A stretch of 64,000 nucleotides of DNA from Zavarzinia compransoris (GCF_003173055.1 NZ_QGLF01000002.1:124322-188321); one strand, 5' to 3'; shown: positions 7,042 through 15,813, counted from the first letter of the stretch. Notes: generated by a model not told the origin, from the letters alone. Made by a program: numbers and translations.

Positions 7042-8658
7042 TCAGCGCGCGGCGGCGCGGGCGCGGGCGGCCGGGCCGCGATCGTGCAGGTCGCTGTCCG
7101 GCGTCCGGTCGCGCAGGACGTATTTCTGGATCTTCTGGTTCGCCGTCTTCGGCATTTCCCGCCGGAATTCGATGAAGCGCGGCACCCAGAAGCGCGGCAT
7201 CTTTTCCTCGCAATAGGCCCAGAGGTCGGCGGCCGGAAGGCTTTCGCCCTGGCGCAGCACGACGACCAGCTTCACCTCGTCCTCGCCAAGCTCGGAGGCG
7301 ACGGCGACGGCCGCGCATTCGAGGATGGCCGGGTGCAGGTTGACCACCGCCTCGAGCTCGTAGGACGAGATATTCTCGCCCCGGCGGCGGATCGCATCCT
7401 TCTTGCGGTCGAGGAAGTAGACGTAACCGTCTTCGTCCTGCCAGGCATTGTCGCCGGTGTGAAACCACAGATTACGGAAGGCTTCGACCGTCGCCTCGGG
7501 CGCGTTGTAGTATTCCTTCATCATCGAATGGGGCCGCCGGGGCCGGATCAGGATCTCGCCCTGGCGGCGCGGCGGCACCGGCTCGTCGTTCTCGTCGGCG
7601 ATTATGACCTCGAAGGTTTCCGTGTTCGGGCGCCCGCAGGACCCGGGGCGGCGTTCGCCGTGGTAGTCGCTCATGGTGACGATGCCGTTTTCGGTCGCGC
7701 CGAAGACCTCGACGATGCGGCAGTTGAAGCGGCGCTCGAACTCGACGTTCTGCGGCCCGATGTAGAAGGCCCGGGCCGGCTGGTCGGCGTCGTCGGGCCG
7801 GGCCGGCTGTTTCAGCAGGATCGGAATCATCGAGAAGATGCCGTGGGCGATGTCCGCCTTGTAGCGCCGGACTTCGTCCCAATAGGTGGAGGCCGAGAAT
7901 TTCGGCACGATCGCGATGCGGCCGCCCATCAGCATCGCCGGCAGCACCCCCAGCCAGGCGCCGATGGCATGAAACAAGGGCAGCGGGGTGAAGATCGCCT
8001 CGCCCTCGCGGAAGGCGGTCGCCCTGGTCCAGTCGCGGGCGAAGCTGATGACGTGGCCGTTGGTCGCGAGCACGCCCTTGGACGGCCCGGTCGTGCCCGA
8101 GGTGAAGCTGATCGCGTGAGGATCGCCATGGGCGACGGCGATGCCGGGATCCGCCGCCGGGGCATCGAGCACGGCCGCGAAATCATGCAGCGCCACGTGC
8201 CCGGCCAGGGCGGCGACGGCGTCTTCCAGGCCGGTTTCCGGCCAGGGGCCGGCGATGATGACGTGGCGCAGCTCGGGCAGCCCGGCGACGACGGCGGCCA
8301 GCCGCCCGACGAATTCCGTGCCGATAATGATGTGGGTTACATCCGCCTTGTCGAGCTGGTAGCGCAGGATCTCGCCCTTGTAGTCCGTGTTGATCGGGAC
8401 ATAGAGCGCGCCGATGCGCGCCGCGCCGAACCAGGCCTGGAGGAATTCGAGGCTGTTGCGCATGAAGATCGCGACTTTGCCGCCGCGGTCGAGGCCACGC
8501 CCGATCAGGCCGTTGCCGACCTGGCTGGCCTGATCGTCGAAGGCGCCGAAGCCGATGCAGGCGTCGCCGAACTGCAGGAATGTCCGATCTCCAAAGCGCT
8601 CGGCCGCCCGGTGCAACAAGGTCCCGACGACCCGCTCTTCGGATGCCAGTGCCAGCAA
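7042..8658 (-). CDS. AMP-forming acyl-CoA ligase
   Basis: 538 residues from a TTG start at 8658, chosen because GGGAGGGA lies 3-11 bases upstream and because the only ATG further up (8703) falls inside a palindromic operator. ANL-family motifs are complete: A3 SFTSGTTGPSKGV, A5-like VFGATENG, A7/A8 FHTGDNAWQDEDGYVYFLDR then RRGENISSYELE, and A10 PKTANQKIQKYVLR with the catalytic Lys. It activates a carboxylic acid to its CoA thioester in the cytoplasm and would be the entry enzyme of this island. The substrate-binding region does not let me name the acid. It is divergent from the Tat-exported binding protein, with two operators between. Confidence 0.92.
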   Translation of the reverse strand: MLALASEERVVGTLLHRAAERFGDRTFLQFGDACIGFGAFDDQASQVGNGLIGRGLDRGGKVAIFMRNSLEFLQAWFGAARIGALYVPINTDYKGEILRYQLDKADVTHIIIGTEFVGRLAAVVAGLPELRHVIIAGPWPETGLEDAVAALAGHVALHDFAAVLDAPAADPGIAVAHGDPHAISFTSGTTGPSKGVLATNGHVISFARDWTRATAFREGEAIFTPLPLFHAIGAWLGVLPAMLMGGRIAIVPKFSASTYWDEVRRYKADIAHGIFSMIPILLKQPARPDDADQPARAFYIGPQNVEFERRFNCRIVEVFGATENGIVTMSDYHGERRPGSCGRPNTETFEVIIADENDEPVPPRRQGEILIRPRRPHSMMKEYYNAPEATVEAFRNLWFHTGDNAWQDEDGYVYFLDRKKDAIRRRGENISSYELEAVVNLHPAILECAAVAVASELGEDEVKLVVVLRQGESLPAADLWAYCEEKMPRFWVPRFIEFRREMPKTANQKIQKYVLRDRTPDSDLHDRGPAARARAAAR

Positions 8659-8700
8659 GATTCCCTCCCTTGGGCTTTCGCTCGTCCGTCGTATCTGTAT

Positions 8701-8714
8701 CAAACAAACGTTTT
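8701..8714. promoter_or_regulatory. CAAAC-N4-GTTTG-type operator with one mismatch
   Basis: CAAACAAACGTTTT matches the 14-bp palindrome at 13 positions and sits in a longer inverted repeat, TATCAAA to TTTGATA (8698-8718). It lies 43 bases upstream of the TTG start of the acyl-CoA ligase and would overlap its promoter. Confidence 0.6.
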
Positions 8715-8775
8715 GATAACAACATGCCGGATCGCCATATTGCTGGCATCATTGGTAAAAATTGAGTCCACAAAA

Positions 8776-8789
8776 CAAACAACTGTTTG
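8776..8789. promoter_or_regulatory. CAAAC-N4-GTTTG palindromic operator, copy 4
   Basis: CAAACAACTGTTTG, in the 211-base divergent region between the ligase and the binding-protein gene, 81 bases before the GTG at 8870. Paired with the site at 8701 it would allow one regulator to control both directions. Confidence 0.7.
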
Positions 8790-8869
8790 ATATAAAACTG
8801 ACGCCCGGCAGCAGAATCCGGGACGGCCAAGGTCCATCGGGGAAACGTCCATCGAAAGGGAGAACGCCC

Positions 8870-10135
8870 GTGCTTCAGCCCAAACCTTCCAGTGATCATG
8901 CGCCCAGCCGGCGCAGCCTGCTTCAGGCGGCGGCGGGTGTCGCGGGGGCGGCCGTCGTCGGCCTGCCGCGCCTCGGCCGTGCCCAGGCGGCCGGTACCGT
9001 CCATTTCGGCGCTTCGCTGCCGCTGACCGGCGCCTACGAGAAAGTCGCCAAGGTCTATCGCGACGGCTACGACTTCTGGACCCGCACGGTCGGCGGGCGG
9101 ATCGAGGTCGCGGGCATGCCGATGGCGGTGAAGTGGTCGGTCTATGACGACGAGAACAATGCCTCGCGCACGGCCCAGCTGACCGAGAAGCTGATCAGCG
9201 ACGACAAGGTGAACTGCATCGCCGGCGCCTATGGCACCGACACCGTGCTGGCGCAGGGCGCCATCGCGGGCCGGCACGGGCGGGTCCTGGTGCAGGCGGG
9301 GGCGGCCTCGACGCGGGTCGACGAGGAAATCGGCGGCAAGACCGCCTTCACCCTGGTCGGCGGCGCCAAGACCTACCAATTGCTGGCGGTCGATTTCCTC
9401 GCCCGGCAAAATCCGAAGCCGAAGACCGCGGGCATCGTCATCATCGACGACCCGGTCTATCAGGAACATGCGATCGGCATCCGCGAGCGCTGCGCCCAGC
9501 ACGGGATCGACATCGTGTTCGAGGATGTGCTGCCGCCGAACGTGCAGGACCTGCGCCCGACCGTCTTGAAGATGAAGCGGGCGGGGGAGATCGACCTGGT
9601 CTTCAATACCGGCTGGGACCTGATCTGCATCAAGCTGGTCCAGGAAATGTCGACCCTGGGGGTCGTGCCCAAGGCTTTCGTCGGCGGCCACCTGACGACG
9701 ACGCCGGCGGTGAAACAGTCCCTGGGCAGCAAGCTGCGCAATGTCATCGGCGTCACCTTCTGGACCCCGGCCCTGCAATACAAGGATCCCCATTTCGAGG
9801 GACCTCGGGCCTTCCTGGCCAAGTTCGAGGAAACATTCGGCTATACCCCGACCTATCACGCCGCGGCGGCCTATTCCGTGCCGCTGCTCTACCAGATGGC
9901 GCTGAAGGACGCCGATCCGGCCGATCCGTTCAACCAGGAGCATATCCGTCAGAATCTGCTGAAGGTGAAGACGGAGACGGTCTGGGGGCCGATCTCGTTC
10001 AACGAGCGCGGCCGCATCCAGCGCGAGGGCGTGCCGGTCATCCAGTGGCTGGGCGACGATCCGGTGGCGACGGTGGTCTATCCCGAAGCGCTGGCGACGG
10101 CGCCGGGGGTCTATCCGCGCGGCCCCTGGGGCTGA
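8870..10135 (+). CDS. LivK-type ABC substrate-binding protein with a Tat signal
   Basis: 421 residues from GTG 8870 (AAAGGGAGA ribosome site); in-frame starts further up lie across the operator and are rejected. The N terminus has SRRSLLQAAAGVAGAA, a twin-arginine signal, with probable cleavage after GRAQA. The mature part begins TVHFGASLPLTGAYEKVAKVYRDGYDFW, a type I periplasmic binding fold of the Leu/Ile/Val family. Amide- and aromatic-acid-binding members of this family often stand alone in catabolic islands. It most likely feeds the livHMGF transporter at 1800-5138, which lacks its own binding protein. Use of Tat export implies folding in the cytoplasm before transport. Confidence 0.9.
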   Translation: MLQPKPSSDHAPSRRSLLQAAAGVAGAAVVGLPRLGRAQAAGTVHFGASLPLTGAYEKVAKVYRDGYDFWTRTVGGRIEVAGMPMAVKWSVYDDENNASRTAQLTEKLISDDKVNCIAGAYGTDTVLAQGAIAGRHGRVLVQAGAASTRVDEEIGGKTAFTLVGGAKTYQLLAVDFLARQNPKPKTAGIVIIDDPVYQEHAIGIRERCAQHGIDIVFEDVLPPNVQDLRPTVLKMKRAGEIDLVFNTGWDLICIKLVQEMSTLGVVPKAFVGGHLTTTPAVKQSLGSKLRNVIGVTFWTPALQYKDPHFEGPRAFLAKFEETFGYTPTYHAAAAYSVPLLYQMALKDADPADPFNQEHIRQNLLKVKTETVWGPISFNERGRIQREGVPVIQWLGDDPVATVVYPEALATAPGVYPRGPWG

Positions 10136-10147
10136 GGCCGGAAGGCG

Positions 10148-10171
10148 GGCGGCGGGCGAGGGCCCGCCGCC
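10148..10171. terminator. Hairpin between convergent binding-protein and TetR genes
   Basis: GGCGGCGGGC (10148-10157) pairs perfectly with GCCCGCCGCC (10162-10171) over a four-base loop. It fills the short gap between two convergent genes. There is no T-run, so termination strength is uncertain. Confidence 0.5.
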
Positions 10172-10777
10172 TCATTGCGCGGTCTGGAAGCGCAGCTGTT
10201 CGACCAGCTTGCAGGCGATGGCCTGGGGGCTGTCGGTCCCTGCCCGGTACCAGACATGGGTCCAGGCCAGCATGCCCATCAGGGCCAGGCGCCAGTAACG
10301 GCGGTCGACGGACTCGCGCAGGGGCAGTTCATCGATGATGCCGGTGAACAGGCGCTCGAAACGGTCGCGGTGGGAGACCAGGGCGGAGCGCAGCTTGCGC
10401 GACCGGCGCTTGGGAAATTCCGTCACGATCAGGGTGGCATAGACGGCGTCGGCCCCCAGCATGCTGTCGAGATAGCCGGTCGCGGCCTGTTCCAGCCGGG
10501 TCCAGGGTTCGGTGCCCGGCTTTATCGCGCGGAGAACGCCGCGGCAGACGCGCTCGATCGCGGCATCGTGCACGGCCAGGAACAGGTCTTCCTTCGACTT
10601 GAAATGATAGTAGATCGACCCCGGCAGGATCCCCGTCAGGGCGGCGATGTCGCGCATGGTGGTCGCGTCGTAGCCGGCCTTGGCAAAGCTGTGCGCCGCC
10701 GCGTCGATGATGATGTCCAGCCGGTTGCCGGAATCGGCGTGTGGACTCGTTGCTGGCTTCGCCTGCCTTCGACTCAT
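10172..10777 (-). CDS. TetR-family transcriptional regulator
   Basis: 201 residues. The N-terminal helix-turn-helix is typical: ATTMRDIAALTGILPGSIYYHF followed by KSKEDLFLAV (about 40-70). The C-terminal ligand domain has no diagnostic motif. TetR proteins of this type usually repress and are released by an acyl-CoA or a related metabolite. The gene sits in the middle of the CoA-thioester island, divergent from the acyl-CoA dehydrogenase operon, and the 14-bp CAAAC-N4-GTTTG palindrome occurs in that divergent region and in front of the other operons. It is the strongest candidate for the protein binding these sites; direct evidence is lacking. Confidence 0.92.
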   Translation of the reverse strand: MSRRQAKPATSPHADSGNRLDIIIDAAAHSFAKAGYDATTMRDIAALTGILPGSIYYHFKSKEDLFLAVHDAAIERVCRGVLRAIKPGTEPWTRLEQAATGYLDSMLGADAVYATLIVTEFPKRRSRKLRSALVSHRDRFERLFTGIIDELPLRESVDRRYWRLALMGMLAWTHVWYRAGTDSPQAIACKLVEQLRFQTAQ

Positions 10778-10970
10778 GTCACACCACTCTGCTGGTCACG
10801 GTTGGCGAGCACGGCCGGCGGTCGCGGCCGGCGATCACTGCCGGTCGGCGATGGCGGGTCGGCGACGGCGGCGCTCCGGGAAATATCCAAACGCTTGTTC
10901 TATTGCACAGAAACCCCGGCCCCAACAACCCCATTAGCGCAGCCGCCCCATGCGCTGCCGTCAGCTCAAA

Positions 10971-10984
10971 CAAACAACCGTTTG
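10971..10984. promoter_or_regulatory. CAAAC-N4-GTTTG palindromic operator, copy 5
   Basis: CAAACAACCGTTTG lies in the 321-base divergent region between tetR (start 10777) and the acyl-CoA dehydrogenase (start 11099). A degenerate relative, CAAACGCTTGTTCT, is at 10888-10901, nearer tetR, and might serve autoregulation. Nothing else is recognisable in this gap. Confidence 0.7.
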
Positions 10985-11098
10985 ATTTCTGAATTTGAGG
11001 CGCTAGTCTGATGGCGATCCTGGCGGGGCGTTTCGGGTTTGGTGGAGCGTCGGGCCCTGAGGGCGGCACCCGGGAATGAGTACAGCAGGGAGGCGAGC

Positions 11099-12247
11099 GT
11101 GAATTTCGAACTGGCTCCGGAGCAGCTTGAACTGCAGCAGATGGTGCGGAACTTCGCCCGCGCGGAGATCGCGCCGGTGCAGGAGCGCATGGATCGCGAC
11201 CATGCGTTTCCGTTGGAGCTCTGGCGCAAGTGGTCGGCCCTTGGCATGCCCGGCATCCTGATCCCGCCGGAATACGGCGGCAGCGGCCTCGATTCCCTGA
11301 CCTACATCCTGGCGATGGAGGAAGTGGGCACGGTCAGCCAGACCTTCGCGCTGATCTGGCAGGTCCATGTCATGGTCGCGAACATGTATGTGCACCTTGG
11401 CGACGAGGCGCAGAAGCAGCGCTGGCTGCCGCAATTCGCCAGCGGCGAGAAGCTGGGCGCCTTCGGCCTGACCGAGCCGGACGCCGGCTCCGACGCCGGC
11501 GGCCTGCGCACGCGGGCGGTGCGCGACGGCAACGACGGCTGGATCATCAACGGTAACAAGATCTTCATCAGCAACGCCGGCACCGAGATCAGCGACGGGC
11601 TGGTGCTGATGGCGGTCACCGGGGAAAAGCCGGGCGGCGGCAAGGCGATCTCGTGCTTCACCGTGCCGGCGGGCACGCCCGGCTTCGAGCTTGGCCAGTC
11701 CTTCGACAAGATGGCCTGGCACGGCATGGACAACCGCGAACTGGTGTTCCAGGACTGCCGGGTCGGCAACGACATGCTGCTGGGCACCGAGGGCGCCGGC
11801 CTGAAGCAGGCCCTCGGCGGGCTGAACCTGGGGCGGATCGTCTTCGGCACGCTGGGCGCCGCGCTGAGCCGGGCCTGCCTCGAGGTGACTCTGCCCTATG
11901 CCAAGGAACGCAAGCAGTTCGGCCAGTCGCTCAGCTCGTTCCAGATCACCCAGACCAAGCTCGCGGACATGGCGGCCCATGCCGAGGCGACCCGCCGTTT
12001 CGCCCATTACGTCGCCTGGAAGCACAGCCGCGGCGAGGATGTCCACAGCGATGCCGCCATGCTGAAGCTGGTCGGCACGCGGCTTGCCGGTCAGTCGGCG
12101 CGCGACGCCTACCAGATCCACGGCGGTTACGGCTTCATGCACGACTATGAGGTGAACCGGCTTTACCGCGAGGCGCAGATCCTCGAGATCGGCGAGGGCA
12201 CCAACGAGATCCAGCAACTGCTGATCGCGCGGGCACTGGGGTGCTGA
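11099..12247 (+). CDS. Acyl-CoA dehydrogenase
   Basis: 382 residues from GTG 11099, with AGGGAGG at 11087-11093; an in-frame start 20 codons earlier lacks a comparable site. FAD-dependent flavoprotein of normal length. Motifs: PPEYGGSGLDSL and AFGLTEPDAGSDAGGLRTRAV (FAD/substrate loop), then the C-terminal YQIHGGYGFMHDYEVNRLYREAQ and IGEGTNEIQQLLIAR. The catalytic base Glu is in the IYEGTNEI-like element. It oxidises an acyl-CoA to the 2-enoyl-CoA. First gene of a six-gene operon with an operator 115 bases upstream. Confidence 0.93.
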   Translation: MNFELAPEQLELQQMVRNFARAEIAPVQERMDRDHAFPLELWRKWSALGMPGILIPPEYGGSGLDSLTYILAMEEVGTVSQTFALIWQVHVMVANMYVHLGDEAQKQRWLPQFASGEKLGAFGLTEPDAGSDAGGLRTRAVRDGNDGWIINGNKIFISNAGTEISDGLVLMAVTGEKPGGGKAISCFTVPAGTPGFELGQSFDKMAWHGMDNRELVFQDCRVGNDMLLGTEGAGLKQALGGLNLGRIVFGTLGAALSRACLEVTLPYAKERKQFGQSLSSFQITQTKLADMAAHAEATRRFAHYVAWKHSRGEDVHSDAAMLKLVGTRLAGQSARDAYQIHGGYGFMHDYEVNRLYREAQILEIGEGTNEIQQLLIARALGC

Positions 12248-12255
12248 GGCCGGTC

Positions 12256-13215
12256 ATGACCGATATGCGCGAAACCGCCGCCCGGCTCTATCGCTCGATG
12301 TGCGAGATCCGCACCTTCGAGCTGATCGCCGCGGAACGTTACAAGCAGGGCGATCTGCCGGGTTTCATCCACCTTTCGCTCGGGCAGGAAGCCTGCGCGG
12401 CGGGGGCCTGCGGCGCCCTGACTGCCGACGACTACGTCACCAGCACCCATCGCGGCCATGGCCATTGCCTGTCCAAGGGCGCCGACCCGCGCCGGATGAT
12501 GGCGGAATTGTTCGCCAAGGCCGAAGGCTATGGCAAGGGGCGGGGCGGCTCGATGCATATCGCCGATGTCGCCGCGGGCGTCCTTGGCGCGAACGGCATC
12601 GTCGGCCAGTCCATGGGCCTTGGCGTCGGGGCCGCGCTGTCGCTGCAGATCCGCAAGGTGCCCGGCTGCGTCGTCGCCTTCTTCGGCGAGGGCGCTTCCG
12701 GGGCGGGCATCGCCCATGAGGCGATGAACATGGCGGCGATCTGGCGCCTGCCGATCATCTTCTTCTGCGAGGTGAACCGCTACGCCGAGCTTTCGCCCTA
12801 CAGCGTCCATGTCTCGCTGGACCGCCTGGCGGATCGGGCGGCGGCCTATGGCTTCCCGGGCGTCACCGTCGACGGCGAGGATGTGCTGGCCGTCCATGCC
12901 GCCGTCGACGCGGCGGCGCAGCGCGCCCGCGCCGGCGCGGGGCCGACCCTGATCGAGGCGAAGACCTATCGCTGGCACGGCCATTACGAGGGCGATCCGC
13001 AAAGCTACAAGACCAGGGCCGAACGCGAGAACGGCCGCGCTTTCGACCCCATCGCCCGCCTGGAACGCGAGGCGCCCGCCCTCGGCCTCGACGCCGGCGT
13101 GCTCGCGGGGCTGAAGGCGGCGGCCGAGCAGCGCATCCGCGATGCCGCCGAATGGGCGTCGGGCCTTCAAAGCCCCGCCCCGGAAACCATTCTTGAAGAC
13201 GTTTACGCGGAGTAG
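12256..13215 (+). CDS. Thiamine-dependent 2-oxoacid dehydrogenase E1 component, alpha subunit
   Basis: 319 residues from ATG 12256; a GTG five codons earlier overlaps the preceding stop. Typical E1 alpha: LYRSMCEIRTFELIAAERYKQG, then STHRGHGHCLSKGADPRRMMAELF, and the thiamine diphosphate motif AFFGEGASGAGIAHEAMNMAA. The phosphate-loop region is followed by AKTYRWHGHYEGDPQSY. In the pyruvate, acetoin and branched-chain complexes this subunit works with E1 beta to decarboxylate a 2-oxoacid (or cleave acetoin) and pass the acyl group to a lipoyl arm. Here only a free lipoyl domain is encoded nearby, with no E2 acyltransferase or E3. Confidence 0.92.
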   Translation: MTDMRETAARLYRSMCEIRTFELIAAERYKQGDLPGFIHLSLGQEACAAGACGALTADDYVTSTHRGHGHCLSKGADPRRMMAELFAKAEGYGKGRGGSMHIADVAAGVLGANGIVGQSMGLGVGAALSLQIRKVPGCVVAFFGEGASGAGIAHEAMNMAAIWRLPIIFFCEVNRYAELSPYSVHVSLDRLADRAAAYGFPGVTVDGEDVLAVHAAVDAAAQRARAGAGPTLIEAKTYRWHGHYEGDPQSYKTRAERENGRAFDPIARLEREAPALGLDAGVLAGLKAAAEQRIRDAAEWASGLQSPAPETILEDVYAE

Positions 13216-13219
13216 GCCG

Positions 13220-14203
13220 ATGGCACGCCTCAAGTATTACCAGGCGCTGACCCGTGCCCTGCAGGAAGAGATGGCGCGGGACGAGCGCGTCATTCTGATG
13301 GGCGAGGATGTCGGCGCCAGCGGCGGCATCTTCGCGCAGACGCGCGGCCTGCACGCCGCCTTCGGCCCGGACCGGGTGCGCGACACGCCGATCGCCGAGA
13401 ACGGCTTCGTCTCGGCCGCGGTCGGCGCGGCCATGACCGGGCTCCGTCCGGTGGTCGAGGTCGGTTTCGAGGATTTCCTCACCTGCTGCGCCGAACCGCT
13501 GGTCAACCAGGCGGCCAAGCTGCGCTACATGCTGGGGGGCCAGGTCGGCATTCCGCTGCTGCTCTATACCTTCGGCGGCGGCGGCGTGAACGCGGGGCCC
13601 CAGCATTCCCAGAACCTGGCCGCCTGGTTCGCCCATATTCCCGGCCTGAAGGTCGTGATGCCGTCGACGCCGGCCGATGTCCTCGGCCTGGTCAAGGCGG
13701 GGATCCGGGACGACAACCCGGTGATCTGCCTGCTCAGCAAGAAGCTGATCGGCAGCAGCGGCCCGGTGGCGGAGGCGGGCGAGGATTTCCTGCTCCCGAT
13801 CGGGCAGGCGGACGTGAAGCGGCGGGGCAGGGACCTGACCATCGTCGCCTTCGGCCAGATGGCGCTGCATGCCCTGACGGCCGCGGAAAGCCTGGCCGCG
13901 CGGGGCATCGAGGCGGAAGTGATCGATCCCCGTTCGGCAAGCCCGCTGGATACCGCGGCCATCATCGCCTCGGTGCGGCGCACCGGCCATCTGTGCGTCG
14001 TGCACGAGGGTTACGGCCCCTGCGGCCTGGGCGCCGAAGTGGTGACCGTGGTCGTCGAACAGGCGATGGATGCCCTGCGCAAGCCGCCCCGCCGGCTGAC
14101 CGCGCCCTTCGCGCCCAGCCCCTTCACCCCCGTGCTCGAGACGATCTACATGCCGGGCGCGGCGCGGATCGAGGCGGCGGCCATCGACCTGCTGGCGGCG
14201 TGA
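13220..14203 (+). CDS. Thiamine-dependent 2-oxoacid dehydrogenase E1 component, beta subunit
   Basis: 327 residues from ATG 13220, 4 bases after the alpha subunit. The N terminus YYQALTRALQEEMARDERVILMGEDVG and the later TPIAENGFVSAAVGAAMTGLRPVVEV are the signatures of E1 beta in the PDH/acetoin/BCKDH group (VLGEDVG and PE..iVGxAxGxA). The C-terminal transketolase domain ends with HEGYGPCGLGAEVVTVVVEQ. It provides half of the thiamine site with the alpha subunit. Pairing and length are normal. Confidence 0.93.
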   Translation: MARLKYYQALTRALQEEMARDERVILMGEDVGASGGIFAQTRGLHAAFGPDRVRDTPIAENGFVSAAVGAAMTGLRPVVEVGFEDFLTCCAEPLVNQAAKLRYMLGGQVGIPLLLYTFGGGGVNAGPQHSQNLAAWFAHIPGLKVVMPSTPADVLGLVKAGIRDDNPVICLLSKKLIGSSGPVAEAGEDFLLPIGQADVKRRGRDLTIVAFGQMALHALTAAESLAARGIEAEVIDPRSASPLDTAAIIASVRRTGHLCVVHEGYGPCGLGAEVVTVVVEQAMDALRKPPRRLTAPFAPSPFTPVLETIYMPGAARIEAAAIDLLAA

Positions 14204-14210
14204 GGGCGCG

Positions 14211-14990
14211 ATGACCGAGACCATCGACGTCCAGACCCGGGGCAGGGCCCGCTGGATCATCCTGAACCGGCCGGCCCGGCTGAACGCGATCAACAGCACC
14301 TGCATCCGCGAATGCCGCGCCGCCCTTGCCGGCGCGGCGGCGGATGCCGCGATCCGCGCGATCGTCTTCGCCGGCGCGGGCGACCGGGCCTTCACCGCCG
14401 GGGCCGATATTTCGGAACTGGCGGGCTTCGGCCCGGCCGAGGTGCTGGCCTACAACCGCGGCTGGCTCGACCTGTTCCGCGAGATCGAGCTGTGCCGCAA
14501 GCCGGTGATCGCGGCCGTGCACGGCTGGGCCACCGGCGGCGGCACCGAATTGTCGCTGGCCTGCGATTTCGTGCTCTGTGCCGACGATGCCCGTTTCGGC
14601 CTGGCCGAGATCAACATCGGCGTGATCCCCGGGGCGGGGGCCGCCGTCCGCCTCACCCGCTGGCTGGGACGCCTGCGGGCCAAGGAAATCCTGATGCTGG
14701 GCCGGACCATGTCCGGTGCCGAGGCGGTCTCCCTGCACCTGGCCAACCGCTGCGTCGCCGCCGACCGGCTCCAGGCCGAGGTCCAGGCCCTGGCGGACGA
14801 ACTGGCGGAAAAGGCACCGCTCGCGCTGGGGGCGGCCAAGGCCAGCGTGAACGTCGGCGCCGAGGCCGGCTTCGACGTCGCCCTCGAATACGAATTGCAG
14901 GAATTCGTGCGGCTGTTCACCAGCCACGACCAGAAGGAAGGCATGCGGGCCTTCCTCGAAAAGCGCAAACCCGACTACCAAGGAATCTGA
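14211..14990 (+). CDS. Enoyl-CoA hydratase/isomerase family protein
   Basis: 259 residues, crotonase fold. The oxyanion-hole segments are present: AFTAGADISELAG and HGWATGGGTELSLACDFVLCADDARFGLAEINIGVIPGAG. The second catalytic position of rat mitochondrial hydratase (Glu164) corresponds to the Ile/Gly-rich end of GLAEINIGVIPGAG, where the glutamate of AEINIG is present. It probably hydrates the product of the dehydrogenase encoded upstream. Other crotonase activities (isomerase, hydrolase) cannot be excluded. Confidence 0.92.
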   Translation: MTETIDVQTRGRARWIILNRPARLNAINSTCIRECRAALAGAAADAAIRAIVFAGAGDRAFTAGADISELAGFGPAEVLAYNRGWLDLFREIELCRKPVIAAVHGWATGGGTELSLACDFVLCADDARFGLAEINIGVIPGAGAAVRLTRWLGRLRAKEILMLGRTMSGAEAVSLHLANRCVAADRLQAEVQALADELAEKAPLALGAAKASVNVGAEAGFDVALEYELQEFVRLFTSHDQKEGMRAFLEKRKPDYQGI

Positions 14991-14992
14991 GC

Positions 14993-15229
14993 ATGAAGAT
15001 CCGCGTCAAGGTGCCGAAGCTCGGCCTGACCATCGAGGAAGTGATCCTCGCATCCTGGGACAAGCCGCAGGGCGCCACCGTCGCCGTCGACGATGTCATC
15101 GCCACGGTCGAGGCCGACAAGGCGAATTACGAAATCTATGCCCCGGCACCGGGCCGCCTGACGGTTCAACTGGTGGAACAGGGGGCGACCGTCGCCGTCG
15201 GGGCCGAGCTTGCGATCATCGAGACCTGA
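14993..15229 (+). CDS. Stand-alone lipoyl (or biotinyl) carrier domain
   Basis: 78 residues forming exactly one lipoyl/biotinyl domain and nothing more. The attachment turn reads ATVEADKANYEIYAP, with the DKA lysine of lipoyl domains, where biotin domains have MKM. The N-terminal strand VKVPKLGLTIEEVILASW is the usual start of an E2 component, but the peripheral-subunit-binding and acyltransferase domains are absent. The gene starts 2 bases after the hydratase stop and ends 1 base before maoC, so it is intact and not a truncation by rearrangement. It would accept the acyl group from E1; the acyltransferase and dihydrolipoamide dehydrogenase must come from elsewhere or be dispensable. Confidence 0.88.
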   Translation: MKIRVKVPKLGLTIEEVILASWDKPQGATVAVDDVIATVEADKANYEIYAPAPGRLTVQLVEQGATVAVGAELAIIET

Positions 15230-15230
15230 G

Positions 15231-15716
15231 ATGGCGCTGCCCGGCACCGTGCATGTGAACGGCCGCTGGTTCGACGACCTGCGCGAAGGCGAGGTCTTCT
15301 GGACCCAGGGCGTCACCCTGACCGAGGAGGCGGTCATCCGCTTCGCCCTCGAATGGGATGTCCAGCCGTTCCATGTCGATGCCGAGGCGGCAAGCACCTC
15401 GATGTTCGGCGGCCTGATCGGCAGCGGCTTGCAGACGGTGATGCTCACCTACCGGCTCTACCACATGCTCGGCCTGGTCGAGGGAACGGCCAAGGCCGGG
15501 CTCGGGATCGACGGCATCCGTTTCCTGAAGCCGACGCGGCCGGGCGATACCCTGCGCGTCCAGGTGACGGTGGCGGCATTGCGGGCATCGAGGCAGGCCG
15601 GCCGGGGCATCGCCACCATGGCCATGGAAACCTACAACCAGCGGAAGGAACTGGTCCTGACCATGACGCTGTCGGCCCTCGTGGCACGGCGGCCGTCACA
15701 GCCCGAAACCGCATGA
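15231..15716 (+). CDS. MaoC-like hot-dog-fold hydratase
   Basis: 161 residues from ATG 15231. The hydratase-2 motif is visible: FALEWDVQPFHVDAEAASTSMFGGLIGSG, where the Asp and His of D-x4-H form the catalytic pair in R-specific enoyl-CoA hydratases. GLGIDGIRFLKPTRPGDTL is the usual second half. Last gene of the dehydrogenase operon. A second hydratase next to the crotonase suggests two hydration steps or opposite stereochemistry. Confidence 0.9.
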   Translation: MALPGTVHVNGRWFDDLREGEVFWTQGVTLTEEAVIRFALEWDVQPFHVDAEAASTSMFGGLIGSGLQTVMLTYRLYHMLGLVEGTAKAGLGIDGIRFLKPTRPGDTLRVQVTVAALRASRQAGRGIATMAMETYNQRKELVLTMTLSALVARRPSQPETA

Positions 15717-15813
15717 ACGAGAACGCGGCGGACCGGTAGAAGCCGGCCGCCCAAGGGGATCCGGTGCCTGTCGGTGCCGGATGGCTGCGCGGCCGTTGCC
15801 GCGGGCAAGGGAG

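Noticed and set aside
8658-8703. ATG at 8703 as the ligase start
   Set aside because: It falls inside the palindromic operator and has no ribosome site; the TTG at 8658 has GGGAGGGA at ideal distance and the ANL fold begins right after it.
10888-10901. CAAACGCTTGTTCT as a further member of the CAAAC palindrome set
   Set aside because: Only 12 of 14 positions fit and the right arm is broken; left as a possible degenerate site, not annotated.
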